Shown here piece after piece: positions 34,841 through 42,963 of a stretch of 64,000 nucleotides of DNA. The position numbers were made by a program, and so were the translations under genes. Position 1 is the first letter of the stretch; each line of letters begins with the position of its first letter. Source of the DNA: Marinobacter gudaonensis (lineage in GTDB: Bacteria; Pseudomonadota; Gammaproteobacteria; Pseudomonadales; Oleiphilaceae); contig NZ_FOYV01000001.1 in NCBI RefSeq assembly GCF_900115175.1, positions 1,488,001 through 1,552,000 on the forward strand, in the 5' to 3' direction. Below the pieces are notes generated by a model that worked only from the letters and a program-made list of their open reading frames with translations, was not told the origin of the DNA and ran no database searches.

Positions 34841-36109
34841 CTATACACCCGGGTGGAGTAGGCTCTGGCGTTCATGCCGCCGGCTTTCCCGCGCGAACAG
34901 GAACAGGCAACTGACCAGCAGGAGGAAAAGGATCATGAAAACGGCACTGCGGATACCCAGCCAGTAGTTCACGCCGCTGAAGATCACGGGAAGCACAAAC
35001 GCCACGGAGAAGGCGCTCACCAGCAGCAGACCGGCAACGAACGCTGCCACCGGGCGGTTCTCGATGATTACCAGCCGTTGCAGGCTGCCCATGGTGCAAC
35101 CCAGTGCCAGCCCGAGGAGCACCACAAACAGGCCCTCCAGCGGCAGAGGCAAGGCGAATTCCACCTGGATTGTCTGGTCCACCCCCTGGATGAACAGGGT
35201 CATGGGCGGGTAGGAAAGCACGAACAGCGAGACCAGACAGACCAGCAGCGCGCGGCTGACCACCCGGGCACTGCCGAACCGGTCTGCGAGATACCCCCCG
35301 GCCATCTGGGCCAGGGCACCGGGAACAACAAACCACTGGGCCAGCCGGGCCCCGGCATCCACCGACAGCCCGAACTGTGCCGAGAGATAGTCGGGCAACC
35401 ACAGAGCCAGGGCGAAGAAGCTGCCAGCCACCACGCCAAAATAGGCGCACAGTTGCCCGGCACGTTTTCGTCGCATGCGCTGCAACAGTACCCGCACCGA
35501 GGTTTCGGCGAGCGGGTCCGCCTCGGCATCTTCCGGCTCCGTGAGCAGTACCAGCAGGGCAATGATCAGCACCAGCACGATCAGATAGGCGAGCGGCACC
35601 CCGTGCCAGGAGAAGGCTTCGTGAAACAGGGGCACCAGGTAGTAATTGAAGCCGGCGCCGGTCACACCGGCACCGAACACGCCGAGCACCAGGCCGAGCC
35701 GCCGCGATTCACAATGACTGGTCACGAACTGGAGCCCGGCGCTGTAGAACCCCCCGGCCAGCCCCAACCCACCGGCGGCCAGCAGGTACCCGGGAAAAGT
35801 GTCGGTGGTAAGCAGGATCAGCATGCAGGCGGCAAGCCCGCCGAGGCAAACCAGCATCACCCGGCGGGCGCCGAATTTCTGGGCCGCCAGCCCGGACGGA
35901 ATGGCGAGTGCTGCGCTTACCGCCATGGGCATGGCCAACAGCAAACCGAACTGGAGGTCGCTGAGCCCCAGTTCCAGGCGCAAATGCACGCCAGCCACAG
36001 CAAACAGCGTCCAGCATCCGGCGGCAACCACAAAGCCGGCCATCGCCAGTGGCAGCACCACGGCCAGTGATGCCAGACGTTCATCCACGCGCTCCCGTTC
36101 GGATATCAT
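34841..36109 (-). CDS. MFS transporter in the narK position (nitrate/nitrite transport uncertain)
   Basis: A 422-residue major facilitator protein with 12 predicted helices. It sits directly upstream of narGHJI, where narK1/narK2 are found in Pseudomonas relatives, and diverges from narXL. The overall fold and the helix 2-3 loop (AAQKFGARR) fit the MFS. However, the expected nitrate signatures are altered: helix 5 reads GLGLAGGFYSAG without the usual Asn, the later motif reads GAGVTGAGF, and the helix-2 Arg that binds nitrate in NarK is not evident. Transport of nitrate or nitrite is therefore inferred from position only. AGGGG precedes ATG 36109. Confidence 0.75.
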   Translation of the reverse strand: MISERERVDERLASLAVVLPLAMAGFVVAAGCWTLFAVAGVHLRLELGLSDLQFGLLLAMPMAVSAALAIPSGLAAQKFGARRVMLVCLGGLAACMLILLTTDTFPGYLLAAGGLGLAGGFYSAGLQFVTSHCESRRLGLVLGVFGAGVTGAGFNYYLVPLFHEAFSWHGVPLAYLIVLVLIIALLVLLTEPEDAEADPLAETSVRVLLQRMRRKRAGQLCAYFGVVAGSFFALALWLPDYLSAQFGLSVDAGARLAQWFVVPGALAQMAGGYLADRFGSARVVSRALLVCLVSLFVLSYPPMTLFIQGVDQTIQVEFALPLPLEGLFVVLLGLALGCTMGSLQRLVIIENRPVAAFVAGLLLVSAFSVAFVLPVIFSGVNYWLGIRSAVFMILFLLLVSCLFLFARESRRHERQSLLHPGV

Positions 36110-36148
36110 GACCCCTGCTCATTCAAAAGCTTCTTTTCAGTTTCATCT

Positions 36149-36169
36149 TTTGATCCGGAAGGGGTCAAA
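36149..36169. promoter_or_regulatory. Inverted repeat TTTGATCC-N5-GGGTCAAA in the transporter/narX intergenic region
   Basis: The 8-base arms match at seven of eight positions around a 5-base spacer. The outer TTTGA/TCAAA ends resemble an FNR half-site pair, but the spacing (9 bases between TTGAT and TCAAA) is wrong for FNR, so the binding protein is unknown. Confidence 0.35.
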
Positions 36170-36182
36170 GTTTATGATGGGT

Positions 36183-36214
36183 TACCAACCATCGGGGTAA
36201 TTGACTATCCTCAA
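36183..36214. promoter_or_regulatory. NarL-like 7-3-7 repeat and ANR-like box upstream of narX
   Basis: TACCAAC-CAT-CGGGGTA (36183-36199) is a degenerate NarL-type pair with 3-base spacing. TTGAC-TATC-CTCAA (36201-36214) matches the FNR/ANR consensus at eight of ten positions, 74 bases before narX. Together they suggest oxygen and nitrate control of the narXL operon and perhaps of the divergent transporter. Confidence 0.45.
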
Positions 36215-36287
36215 GGAGGTATCAGGGAGGTCGCCGGCGGGGCATAATCAATCCGCCGCCTACAGGCATTGACGCGTACGAGATCGA

Positions 36288-38147
36288 ATGACACCCAGAA
36301 GCCCGCTTGTTCACCGAATTGCCATTGTCGTTGGCGCCGTAGTGCTGACCGCACTTGTCAGCATGGCGACCACGCTTGCGGTGTCGAAAAGTATTGAAGG
36401 TAACGCCACCGCCATCAACCTGGCGGGCGCCTTGCGGATGGGCGCTTTCCAGCTGCTGTCCAGAACCGCAACGCCGTCGGCGGAACAGCCCGGGCAGGAT
36501 GCCATTTCCACCATGCTGGACCGCTATCAGGAGCGGCTCACAGCGCCGGCCATCCAGGCGGCGGTTCCGCAGGGGAAGGATCATCCCCTGGCGGTCCAGT
36601 ACCAGAGCATTCTGGACGCATGGAGCACCAGCCTTCGACCAGCCTTGGAAGGGCACGACCAGGGCGCCCCCATACGCGGTGAGATGCTGGCCGCTACCCG
36701 CACCTACGTGGAAGATGTCGACCGGCTGGTAAGCATGCTTGAGCAACGCACCGAAGCCCGAATCGATCTCCTGCACCTGATTCAGATCATCAGCCTGGTG
36801 TTCTCCATACTGATCATCGTGGCTCTGTTTATTGACCTGAGAAACCGGATTCTCCGGCCATTGCGCAAGCTGGTGGGCATCGCCACCGCCGTAGGCGAGC
36901 AGGATTTCACCCACAAGGCCAACCTGGCCGGCTCCGACGAACTGGCCCAGCTGGGCCAGGCGTTCGACCAGATGACCAGCGAACTGGCCCTGACCTACTA
37001 CGAGCTGGAAGAGCGGGCCCGGGTGAAAACCGAAGAACTGGAAAAAAGCCACGCGGCCCTTCAGCTCCTGCATTCCGCAAGCCGAGAGCTGTTTGCCAAC
37101 CACGACCTGTGCCACGGCGCCATTCCCATGCTGCAGGAACTGGAGCAGCTACTGGGGATTGGCCCCATCCGTCTCTACCTCCATGACCGGGAGTCGGCAG
37201 AGCCGATCGAGGCCATTACCACCGCCACCCGCGAACGCCCCTTCTATTGCCGGGATCACCATTGCAATGCCTGCCTGGTAACGCCGGAGGTGTATGACGA
37301 ACTCCCGGTGGAGGATAACGACGGTCGTCGCCTGCTGCTGCCGATACGCACGCCCGGCCAGCTGCTGGGCACGCTGGAAGTCTGGTACCCGGCCGAGACC
37401 GGCCTGTCCGAAACCAATCGCCGGCTGCTGGAGACCCTCAGCGACCAGCTGGCCACGGCGATATTCCTGGAACGGCAGATCACCGAGGAGCAGCAGCAGA
37501 CCCTGGCCGAGGAGCGTACCGTGATCGCCCGGGAGCTGCACGATTCCCTGGCCCAGTCGCTGTCCTACCTCAAGATGCAGGTGGCCCGACTGCGACGCCT
37601 GAATATCGACGGCGAGCAACAGGCCACCCATGAAGCCATACTGGACGAACTCAGCACCGGACTGAACAGCGCCTACCGTCAGCTTAGGGAACTGCTGGCC
37701 ACCTTCCGGCTGAAACTCGACACGCCGGACCTGTACAGTGCCCTGCAGAAAACCATCGCCGAGTTTTCCGAGCGCCTGGGCAAACCGGTGGAGATAAACT
37801 ACAACCTGCCGCCCCAGACCCTCTCCCCCAATGAGGAAATCCACACCCTGCAGATCATCCGGGAAGGGCTGGCCAATGCGGTGAAACACGCCGATGCCAG
37901 CGATATCTGCGTGGATGTGCTGTTCGAATCGCCCCAGGTGCGCGTCAGCATCCGGGATAATGGCAAGGGCCTGCCCGGCGGCGATCAACCCCTGAACCAC
38001 TACGGCCTGATCATCATGCAGGATCGCGCCCGAACCCTGGGCGGCCAGGTGAAGGTGCGCAACCGGGAAGTGGGCGGTGTTGAAGTGGTGCTGTCGTTCG
38101 TGCCCAAAACCCGAAACCTGATTCCGCTGGAAGCCTCCAGCGCCTGA
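36288..38147 (+). CDS. narX: Nitrate/nitrite sensor histidine kinase NarX
   Basis: A 619-residue inner-membrane kinase. Domains in order: helix 1 (about 9-31), periplasmic sensor with the P-box-like [20 protein letters not shown] (about 36-55) that binds nitrate, helix 2 (about 163-183), HAMP (about 185-237), a coiled coil, a GAF-like Cys-containing region (about 260-400, with [11 protein letters not shown]), and HisKA_3 with phospho-His418 ([10 protein letters not shown]). The C-terminal HATPase domain has NAVKHADAS and the DNGKG box. It pairs with NarL encoded 17 bases downstream. An ATG at 36288 is the only start before an in-frame stop; no strong ribosome site is visible. Confidence 0.93.
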   Translation: MTPRSPLVHRIAIVVGAVVLTALVSMATTLAVSKSIEGNATAINLAGALRMGAFQLLSRTATPSAEQPGQDAISTMLDRYQERLTAPAIQAAVPQGKDHPLAVQYQSILDAWSTSLRPALEGHDQGAPIRGEMLAATRTYVEDVDRLVSMLEQRTEARIDLLHLIQIISLVFSILIIVALFIDLRNRILRPLRKLVGIATAVGEQDFTHKANLAGSDELAQLGQAFDQMTSELALTYYELEERARVKTEELEKSHAALQLLHSASRELFANHDLCHGAIPMLQELEQLLGIGPIRLYLHDRESAEPIEAITTATRERPFYCRDHHCNACLVTPEVYDELPVEDNDGRRLLLPIRTPGQLLGTLEVWYPAETGLSETNRRLLETLSDQLATAIFLERQITEEQQQTLAEERTVIARELHDSLAQSLSYLKMQVARLRRLNIDGEQQATHEAILDELSTGLNSAYRQLRELLATFRLKLDTPDLYSALQKTIAEFSERLGKPVEINYNLPPQTLSPNEEIHTLQIIREGLANAVKHADASDICVDVLFESPQVRVSIRDNGKGLPGGDQPLNHYGLIIMQDRARTLGGQVKVRNREVGGVEVVLSFVPKTRNLIPLEASSA

Positions 38148-38164
38148 CAACAAGAGAGAGCCCG

Positions 38165-38824
38165 ATGTCTGATTCCCCCGCCACCATACTGCTGATTGAC
38201 GACCACCCGCTGCTGCGCCAGGGCATCAAACAGCTCATCGACATGGAAGAGGATATGGTGGTTGCCGGCGAAGCCAGCAATGCCGCCGATGGCATTCGAC
38301 TGGCCACGGAACTGGAGCCGGACCTGATCCTGATGGATCTGAACATGCCGGAGATGGATGGTATCGAGGCATTGCGGAAGCTCCGCGAACAGAACATCAG
38401 CTCCCGGATTGTGATGTTCACGGTGTCAGACCAGGAAGACGACGTGGTTGCCGCCCTTCGCGCCGGCGCCGACGGTTACCTGCTCAAAGACATGGAACCC
38501 GAAGACATGATCACCCAGCTGCACCAGGCAGCCGTTGGCAAGATGGTGATCAGCGACCGGCTGACCACGCTGTTGGCCCAGGCCCTGCGTTCCAACAAGC
38601 CCCAGCAGACCTCACGCCCGGATTACGACAGCCTGACCCCACGGGAAAAGGACATCCTGCGACTGATCGCCGAAGGCCTGTCGAACAAGATGATTGGCCG
38701 CAAGCTGGACATCAGCGACGGTACCGTCAAGGTGCACGTAAAACACCTGCTCAAGAAGCTGAACCTTCGGTCCCGGGTGGAGGTAGCCGTGTGGGCCGTG
38801 GAAGAAGGTCTTCACAAAGGCTGA
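38165..38824 (+). CDS. narL: Nitrate/nitrite response regulator NarL
   Basis: A 219-residue LuxR/FixJ-type response regulator. The receiver domain (about 7-125) has acidic residues in LLIDDHP, phosphoacceptor Asp58 ([11 protein letters not shown]) and Lys108 (LLKDMEPED). The C-terminal helix-turn-helix (about 152-215, [22 protein letters not shown]) binds DNA. It is cotranscribed with narX and should act at TACC-type heptamers; candidate sites are at 34819-34834 and 26714-26729. Confidence 0.95.
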   Translation: MSDSPATILLIDDHPLLRQGIKQLIDMEEDMVVAGEASNAADGIRLATELEPDLILMDLNMPEMDGIEALRKLREQNISSRIVMFTVSDQEDDVVAALRAGADGYLLKDMEPEDMITQLHQAAVGKMVISDRLTTLLAQALRSNKPQQTSRPDYDSLTPREKDILRLIAEGLSNKMIGRKLDISDGTVKVHVKHLLKKLNLRSRVEVAVWAVEEGLHKG

Positions 38825-38892
38825 GTTTTATCAAATCGCCAAAGCGGGCTTTGCTTTACCCTGTGCAGGTTTTTAAACGCACGGAGTAAAGC

Positions 38893-39372
38893 ATGGCCTT
38901 ATCCCTGCCACTTGTTGGCTCCATTGAATCCCCTCTGACAAGCCAGACACTTTCCGTTATCCGCGAGTACCTGCCCTCTCCCGCGCCATTGCTCGCGGCT
39001 ATCGATCAACGAATCCCGATGCCGGTCAAACAGCTTGTGGCAGAGGCGCCGCTTAATCGCATGTTCGCGCAGGCGATCAGCGACGGTGAATTCGATGAGT
39101 TCGCAGGGCGGCGCATCCGGCTGGAAGTAAACGGTGGACAACCGGGCATCACCATTGGCTTCTGGGCCGGTCGCCTGCGTGTGGTTGATGGCCCCGGCGA
39201 GGCCACCATCCGAGGCTCACTGGCCGCCTTTAAAACCCTGGCAGAGCGACAACAGGACCCCGACCAGCTGTTCTTCCAGCGCCGCCTGATCATCGAGGGC
39301 GATACCGAGCTTGGATTGGCATTGAAGAACCTGCTGGACAGTCTGGAGTGGAGCACAAGAATTACTTTCTGA
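38893..39372 (+). CDS. ubiT: SCP2-domain protein UbiT, accessory factor for O2-independent ubiquinone synthesis
   Basis: A 159-residue protein with an SCP2 sterol-carrier-type lipid-binding domain (about 45-150, including GRRIRLEVNGGQPGITIGFWAGRL and TIRGSLAAFKTLAERQQDPDQLFFQ). This matches UbiT (YhbT), which together with UbiU and UbiV allows ubiquinone synthesis without oxygen. ubiU and ubiV are 4-6 kb downstream, supporting the call. GGAG precedes ATG 38893. It follows narL by 68 bases and may be cotranscribed with narXL. Confidence 0.87.
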   Translation: MALSLPLVGSIESPLTSQTLSVIREYLPSPAPLLAAIDQRIPMPVKQLVAEAPLNRMFAQAISDGEFDEFAGRRIRLEVNGGQPGITIGFWAGRLRVVDGPGEATIRGSLAAFKTLAERQQDPDQLFFQRRLIIEGDTELGLALKNLLDSLEWSTRITF

Positions 39373-39551
39373 AAAGTGGGCCGTCACCGATACCTTTAAT
39401 ACCCGGGGATGACAGTGGCTCTAGTGTCCCGCGTGGGCCAGTTCTACACTCACGCAATGTGCGATAAGGTTTCTGTTGAAGATATCAGATCTACCAACGG
39501 ATTCACGAACGTTCACAAAGACGAAGCAAAACCCAAAATCGAGGCATTACA

Positions 39552-39878
39552 ATGGATAAACAAAACAACGAACTCCCCAGAACTTTCGTTGCCTTCAGCG
39601 ACCGCTTTCCAGAGCTTCAGGAGGCACACAAGCAGCTCGGCAAAGCCCTTGCTGAAGCCGGCCCCCTGGATGAAAAATCGCGTGCTCTGGTAAAACTCGG
39701 CGTTTGCGTAGGTGCAGGTCGCGAATCTGCGTTGAAATCCCACGTTCATCGCAGCCTGGAATTAGGTCTCACGCGTGAGGAAATTGAGCACGCACTGGTG
39801 CTGGGTATGAATGCGATTGGTTTTCCGGCAACAGTCGCCGCCTGGCAATGGGCGCAGGAAGCTCTCAGCCAGGGCTAG
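39552..39878 (+). CDS. Carboxymuconolactone decarboxylase-family protein
   Basis: A 108-residue all-alpha protein of the CMD/AhpD superfamily. The segment LDEKSRALVKLGVCVGAGRESALKSHVHRSLELGLTREE fits the family by pattern. The AhpD CXXC redox pair is not present (KSHVHR with a single upstream Cys), so peroxidase or disulfide reductase activity is unlikely, and the function is unknown. GAGG lies 8 bases upstream of the ATG. It overlaps the 3' end of the convergent nnrS by 14 bases. Genes of this family occur near many anaerobic respiration clusters. Confidence 0.8.
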   Translation: MDKQNNELPRTFVAFSDRFPELQEAHKQLGKALAEAGPLDEKSRALVKLGVCVGAGRESALKSHVHRSLELGLTREEIEHALVLGMNAIGFPATVAAWQWAQEALSQG

Positions 39879-41004
39879 GTTTCGGCGAATGCCGAGACCG
39901 GAGGAGAAATACCAGTAGAACCAGATAGGCCAGACTCCAGCAGGCAGCGGCTACCAGGTAAGGTCCCATACCCATCGGAACGCTGCCTGCTACAAGCCTT
40001 GCGAGAGCGGAAAGGCTGATCATGGCAATCGCCAGGTAAAGAACAAACGGCATACGTAATGCCTTGTGGCTGCGCTGTGCTTGCGTCCGGGCCATGACCG
40101 TAAGGGTAAGCGTGCCCAGCGCCCCAATGGTAAGCCCATGCAATGCCGTGCCCAGGGGAAGCAGCTCCACCAACAAGGCAGCTGCAATCGACAGCCACCC
40201 GACCACCAGCCAGAGGTATCCGGTCATTAACGCAATCAGGTCGGGCCGATCCAGGCAGTACCTGGCTGGCCAACGCAGAAGACGCACCAGGGTTGCGACC
40301 GCTGCCAGCACCAGCAGTATGCCAACCAGGGGTCTCAACGCTTCCCATGGCAACAGGTTGAGCACCACCGCGCCCCCCATCAAAGCCAGGACGGCACCCT
40401 CCAGCCAGGGCTGTACCCGGGCCTCAAGTTCCCGGCCCTGCTTGTTCAGATGACCAGCCACCCCCGGTGCCAGCATGCGCCCCGCCATAAAAAACATAAG
40501 AGTGCTCAAAAGGAGTATGGCTTCCAACAGCAGCCCATAAAGAGGACCGGATTTGCCTGCCATATACAGCATCTGGAACAGGGAGCCGGCGATACAGAGG
40601 CCGAGAATCAGCGGCGCTACCGCCTTGTTCCGCCATTTCTTGGCGGAACGGGAAAAACGGGGCACCACCCGCCAGGCCAGAGCCACCAGAAAACCAATGT
40701 TTGCAATACCCGCAAACAGGCTCCCCGGCCAGCCCAGAAACGCCAGTCGGCCAACCAGCCAGAGAGCCAGCATCAGACGGATCCAGCGCCTGGGCTGCGG
40801 GCCCAGCAAATAGCCGGCAACAACCGCCATGGCGAACCCGAACAGCATTTCGTGGGCATGCCCTAATGGGCCTGCCAGGCCTGGCAAGGCAAGCACCAGA
40901 CCGAAACGGGCAAGAACAGACCAGGGCAAAGCGATGGCGGAAAAGGCTGCCGCCACCGGGAAAAAGTAAAGGTAGGCGAAAGGCCGTTGGCCGGGCACAA
41001 ACAA
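39865..41004 (-). CDS. nnrS: NnrS-family membrane protein
   Basis: A 379-residue protein with about 12 hydrophobic helices. NnrS features are HAHEMLFGFAMAVVAGYLL (about 49-67) and the later HGLTIGALGTLTLTVMART. NnrS binds heme and copper and protects denitrifying cells against NO-related metabolic damage. The start is uncertain: TTG 41004 gives the full family N-terminus, with GTG 40998 as an alternative, and neither has a strong ribosome site. It follows a small gene by 18 bases; both are downstream of a perfect NsrR-type operator. Confidence 0.87.
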   Translation of the reverse strand: MFVPGQRPFAYLYFFPVAAAFSAIALPWSVLARFGLVLALPGLAGPLGHAHEMLFGFAMAVVAGYLLGPQPRRWIRLMLALWLVGRLAFLGWPGSLFAGIANIGFLVALAWRVVPRFSRSAKKWRNKAVAPLILGLCIAGSLFQMLYMAGKSGPLYGLLLEAILLLSTLMFFMAGRMLAPGVAGHLNKQGRELEARVQPWLEGAVLALMGGAVVLNLLPWEALRPLVGILLVLAAVATLVRLLRWPARYCLDRPDLIALMTGYLWLVVGWLSIAAALLVELLPLGTALHGLTIGALGTLTLTVMARTQAQRSHKALRMPFVLYLAIAMISLSALARLVAGSVPMGMGPYLVAAACWSLAYLVLLVFLLRSRHSPKPSPG

Positions 41005-41022
41005 GGCGAAACTGCTTATCCC

Positions 41023-41193
41023 CTATTCCCCACCGTGAGCATCAGTGGTCTGTGAAGAGGAACGCTTACGCTTACCCCTTTCCTGTTCGCGCTTGAGGCG
41101 GTTGGCCCGGCTCTCATGACCGACAAGATCCAGCCATCTCAGGTGCTGTGCCCAGAGCTCATCTTTAATATGCGCAGGCTTGTTACAGGTCAT
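41023..41193 (-). CDS. Small charged protein of unknown function upstream of nnrS
   Basis: A 56-residue highly charged soluble protein starting MTCNKPAHIKDELWAQHLRW with a Lys/Arg-rich tail (KREQERGKRKRSSSQ). I do not recognise a family. The start at 41193 is supported by GGGAGG 6 bases upstream; the longer frame to 41301 runs into the operator. It is 18 bases before nnrS and is the first gene after the NsrR operator at 41244-41266, so it should be induced by NO. The central Trp/Leu segment could form an amphipathic helix. Confidence 0.7.
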   Translation of the reverse strand: MTCNKPAHIKDELWAQHLRWLDLVGHESRANRLKREQERGKRKRSSSQTTDAHGGE

Positions 41194-41231
41194 TACGGCC
41201 TCCCGATGTTTCGAGAAAGTGAAAATACCAC

Positions 41232-41290
41232 TTGGCAAGAATAAAGATTTATTTAAAATAAATCTTATAGGAATCGAGGGGGCTCTGCAA
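41232..41290. promoter_or_regulatory. Divergent promoters overlapping the NsrR operator
   Basis: Plus strand: TTGGCA (41232-41237), 16 bases, TAAAAT (41254-41259). Minus strand: TTGCAG (complement of 41285-41290), 17 bases, TAAGAT (complement of 41262-41267). Both -10 elements lie within or at the edge of the operator, so one repressor would shut both directions. Confidence 0.5.
41244..41266. promoter_or_regulatory. Perfect NsrR-type operator
   Basis: AAGATTTATTT-A-AAATAAATCTT is a perfect 11-1-11 palindrome and agrees with the NsrR consensus (AAGATNNATTT half-sites). It is the best site in the window, located upstream of the small gene and nnrS, and facing a possible 26-codon gene on the other strand. 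Confidence 0.8.
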
Positions 41291-41370
41291 TGAACTGCCA
41301 ACAGCCACCCATAGAAGATCTGGATCCGGATGTATTGCTCGAGCTCATTCTGAGGGGAGGCTTTACCTGA
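41290..41370 (+). CDS. Possible 26-residue small protein, NsrR-controlled
   Basis: ATG 41290 to TGA 41370 encodes a 26-residue acidic peptide (MNCQQPPIEDL then DPDVLLELILRGGFT). It is preceded by GAGGGGG (41276-41282) at a suitable distance and by a plus-strand promoter overlapping the perfect NsrR operator. A hairpin (TTCCGGC/GCCGGAA, 41393-41413) follows. I recognise no family. It may be a real small gene, a regulatory leader or a chance frame; its tidy position between operator and hairpin is the main support. Confidence 0.4.
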   Translation: MNCQQPPIEDLDPDVLLELILRGGFT

Positions 41371-41443
41371 CGGTAAGCTACCAATCTGATCATTCCGGCT
41401 TCCGCTGCCGGAACGCCGCCAGAACCGGCAAGGAGCTGAGGAC

Positions 41444-41806
41444 TCAGATCTGGTTCTTCAGAAGATAATCCCGGAGCGCCACGGCGTTATTGTGCTCGGT
41501 GTCTTTGGCGGCAAACACCAGCGTCACGCGCTTGTGCTCATCCAGGATCCTGGCGAGTGTGGCAAGATCCTCTGCGGCCTCATCGCATTTGAGCTCTTTC
41601 AGGTAGCGGTCACAGAACTCCGGCCATTTCTGCGGATCATGTCCGAACCATTTACGCAGCTCGGTGGAAGGCGCCAGCCCCTTCAGCCAGTGGTCGATGT
41701 TGGCGACGTCTTTTGACACGCCCCGGGGCCAGATGCGGTCTACCAGTACCCGAGGCCCATCGGAGCGGGCGGGCGCCTCGTAAGCGCGTTTAAGTCGGAT
41801 GTCCAT
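41444..41806 (-). CDS. DUF488 family protein
   Basis: A 120-residue soluble protein of the DUF488 (YeaO-like) family. Typical blocks are MDIRLKRAYE, RVLVDRIWPRGVSK, WFGHDPQKWPEFCDRYLKEL and VTLVFAAKDTEHNNAVALRDYL. The function of the family is unknown; some members are reported near stress or methyl-transfer genes. A perfect AAGGAGG lies 10 bases before ATG 41806. It follows the Na/Ca exchanger gene by 34 bases on the same strand and is probably cotranscribed. Confidence 0.88.
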   Translation of the reverse strand: MDIRLKRAYEAPARSDGPRVLVDRIWPRGVSKDVANIDHWLKGLAPSTELRKWFGHDPQKWPEFCDRYLKELKCDEAAEDLATLARILDEHKRVTLVFAAKDTEHNNAVALRDYLLKNQI

Positions 41807-41840
41807 GGTCCTGTAACCTCCTTGCCGTGGTCCCGGATTC

Positions 41841-42866
41841 TCACGAACCGGGTGGGAAATTCACAAGCAGATTGACTACATTGAACGATTCAAGGGCAAT
41901 CCACGCCACAAAGCCCCCGTAGACCAGCAGCAGACTCCAGGACTCGGTTCGGCTCACAATCATGTGCGTGCGCATCATCAGGAAAAGAATCAGCGTGGCC
42001 AGGGTCAGCACCGCCATCATGGGCGCGGCCACGGAATAGTTGATCACTGCGGTGCCGGCGATCAACACGCCAATCGGAATACAGCAGAGCAGGTCGAAGA
42101 TGTTACTGCCAAGGACGTTGGCCGTACTGGTGATGCCCTTTCCCTTCCGTGAGGCCCGCACCGAAACAAACGCGTCCGGGATCGACGTACCGGCAGCAAC
42201 CACCGTGATGCCCCAGAGAAAACTGGGAGTGCCAAGGATGTCACCAAAATTGACCGCCGCGCGAACCAGTCCTTCAACACCGGCGAGAATCAGCAACAGT
42301 CCCACAGCCAGTTTGCCCCACTCCTTTGCAGGCTGAATGTGGGAGACATCCTCGTCGGACTGATAGTCCATGGTGTCCTGGTACTGGACAAACACGTACA
42401 CCACATAAAGCACCAGGGGCAGGAACGCCAGCCCCCGGGTAAGCTCCCCCTGTAACTGGCCTCCGGTTGACTCAACGGGGTTGTAGATAACGGCGAAGGA
42501 AAACGTTAGCAGCAGGGTGGCCACCGCAATCATGTAGAACTGGGCTTCCTTGTAGACAAGGTCCCGGTTGGTCGCCAGCTGCTCTCGGGCGACCAGGCCA
42601 CTCAGGGCGGGAATCACCATGATGTTGAACAGCGCGGAACCAACGATGGCGGCAACGCCCAGCTCGAATTCGCCGTGAACGAGGGTGGAGACGACCACCG
42701 TCGCCAGCTCCGGAAAGCTTGAGCCGATGGCAACTACAATGGCGCCCTGTACAATCTCCGGCAGACGATAGTACTGGGCCAGGCGTTCACTGGCGGCCTC
42801 GAGCAGACCGCTCCCCTTCCAGACGACAGCGGTCCCAACCACGGCAACCGCTGCCCAGATCAGCAA
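41841..42866 (-). CDS. CaCA-family sodium/calcium exchanger
   Basis: A 341-residue inner-membrane antiporter with about ten helices and the two inverted alpha repeats of the family: GSSFPELATVVVS...GSALFNI (about 48-82) and AAGTSIPDAFVSVRAS...GSNIFDLL (about 222-258). It probably exports Ca2+ in exchange for Na+ or H+, consistent with a marine host. A Lys/Asp-rich cytoplasmic loop lies in the middle. The start appears to be TTG 42866: an in-frame stop lies upstream and no ATG is available; GGGGAG is 12 bases before. Alternative starts further in would remove part of helix 1. Confidence 0.85.
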   Translation of the reverse strand: MLIWAAVAVVGTAVVWKGSGLLEAASERLAQYYRLPEIVQGAIVVAIGSSFPELATVVVSTLVHGEFELGVAAIVGSALFNIMVIPALSGLVAREQLATNRDLVYKEAQFYMIAVATLLLTFSFAVIYNPVESTGGQLQGELTRGLAFLPLVLYVVYVFVQYQDTMDYQSDEDVSHIQPAKEWGKLAVGLLLILAGVEGLVRAAVNFGDILGTPSFLWGITVVAAGTSIPDAFVSVRASRKGKGITSTANVLGSNIFDLLCCIPIGVLIAGTAVINYSVAAPMMAVLTLATLILFLMMRTHMIVSRTESWSLLLVYGGFVAWIALESFNVVNLLVNFPPGS

Positions 42867-42963
42867 TTCAAGGATAAGCTCCCCTTCTGTGGTGAAACAT
42901 TGCTACCGGAAGTGTTGCGGGCACCCTGCTCTTTTTCAACCTCAGCGCCGCCAAACCTCTCAG

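Noticed and set aside
39409..39693. A 94-codon frame starting before the CMD-family gene
   Set aside because: It overlaps the CMD gene in another frame, lacks a ribosome site and resembles nothing known.
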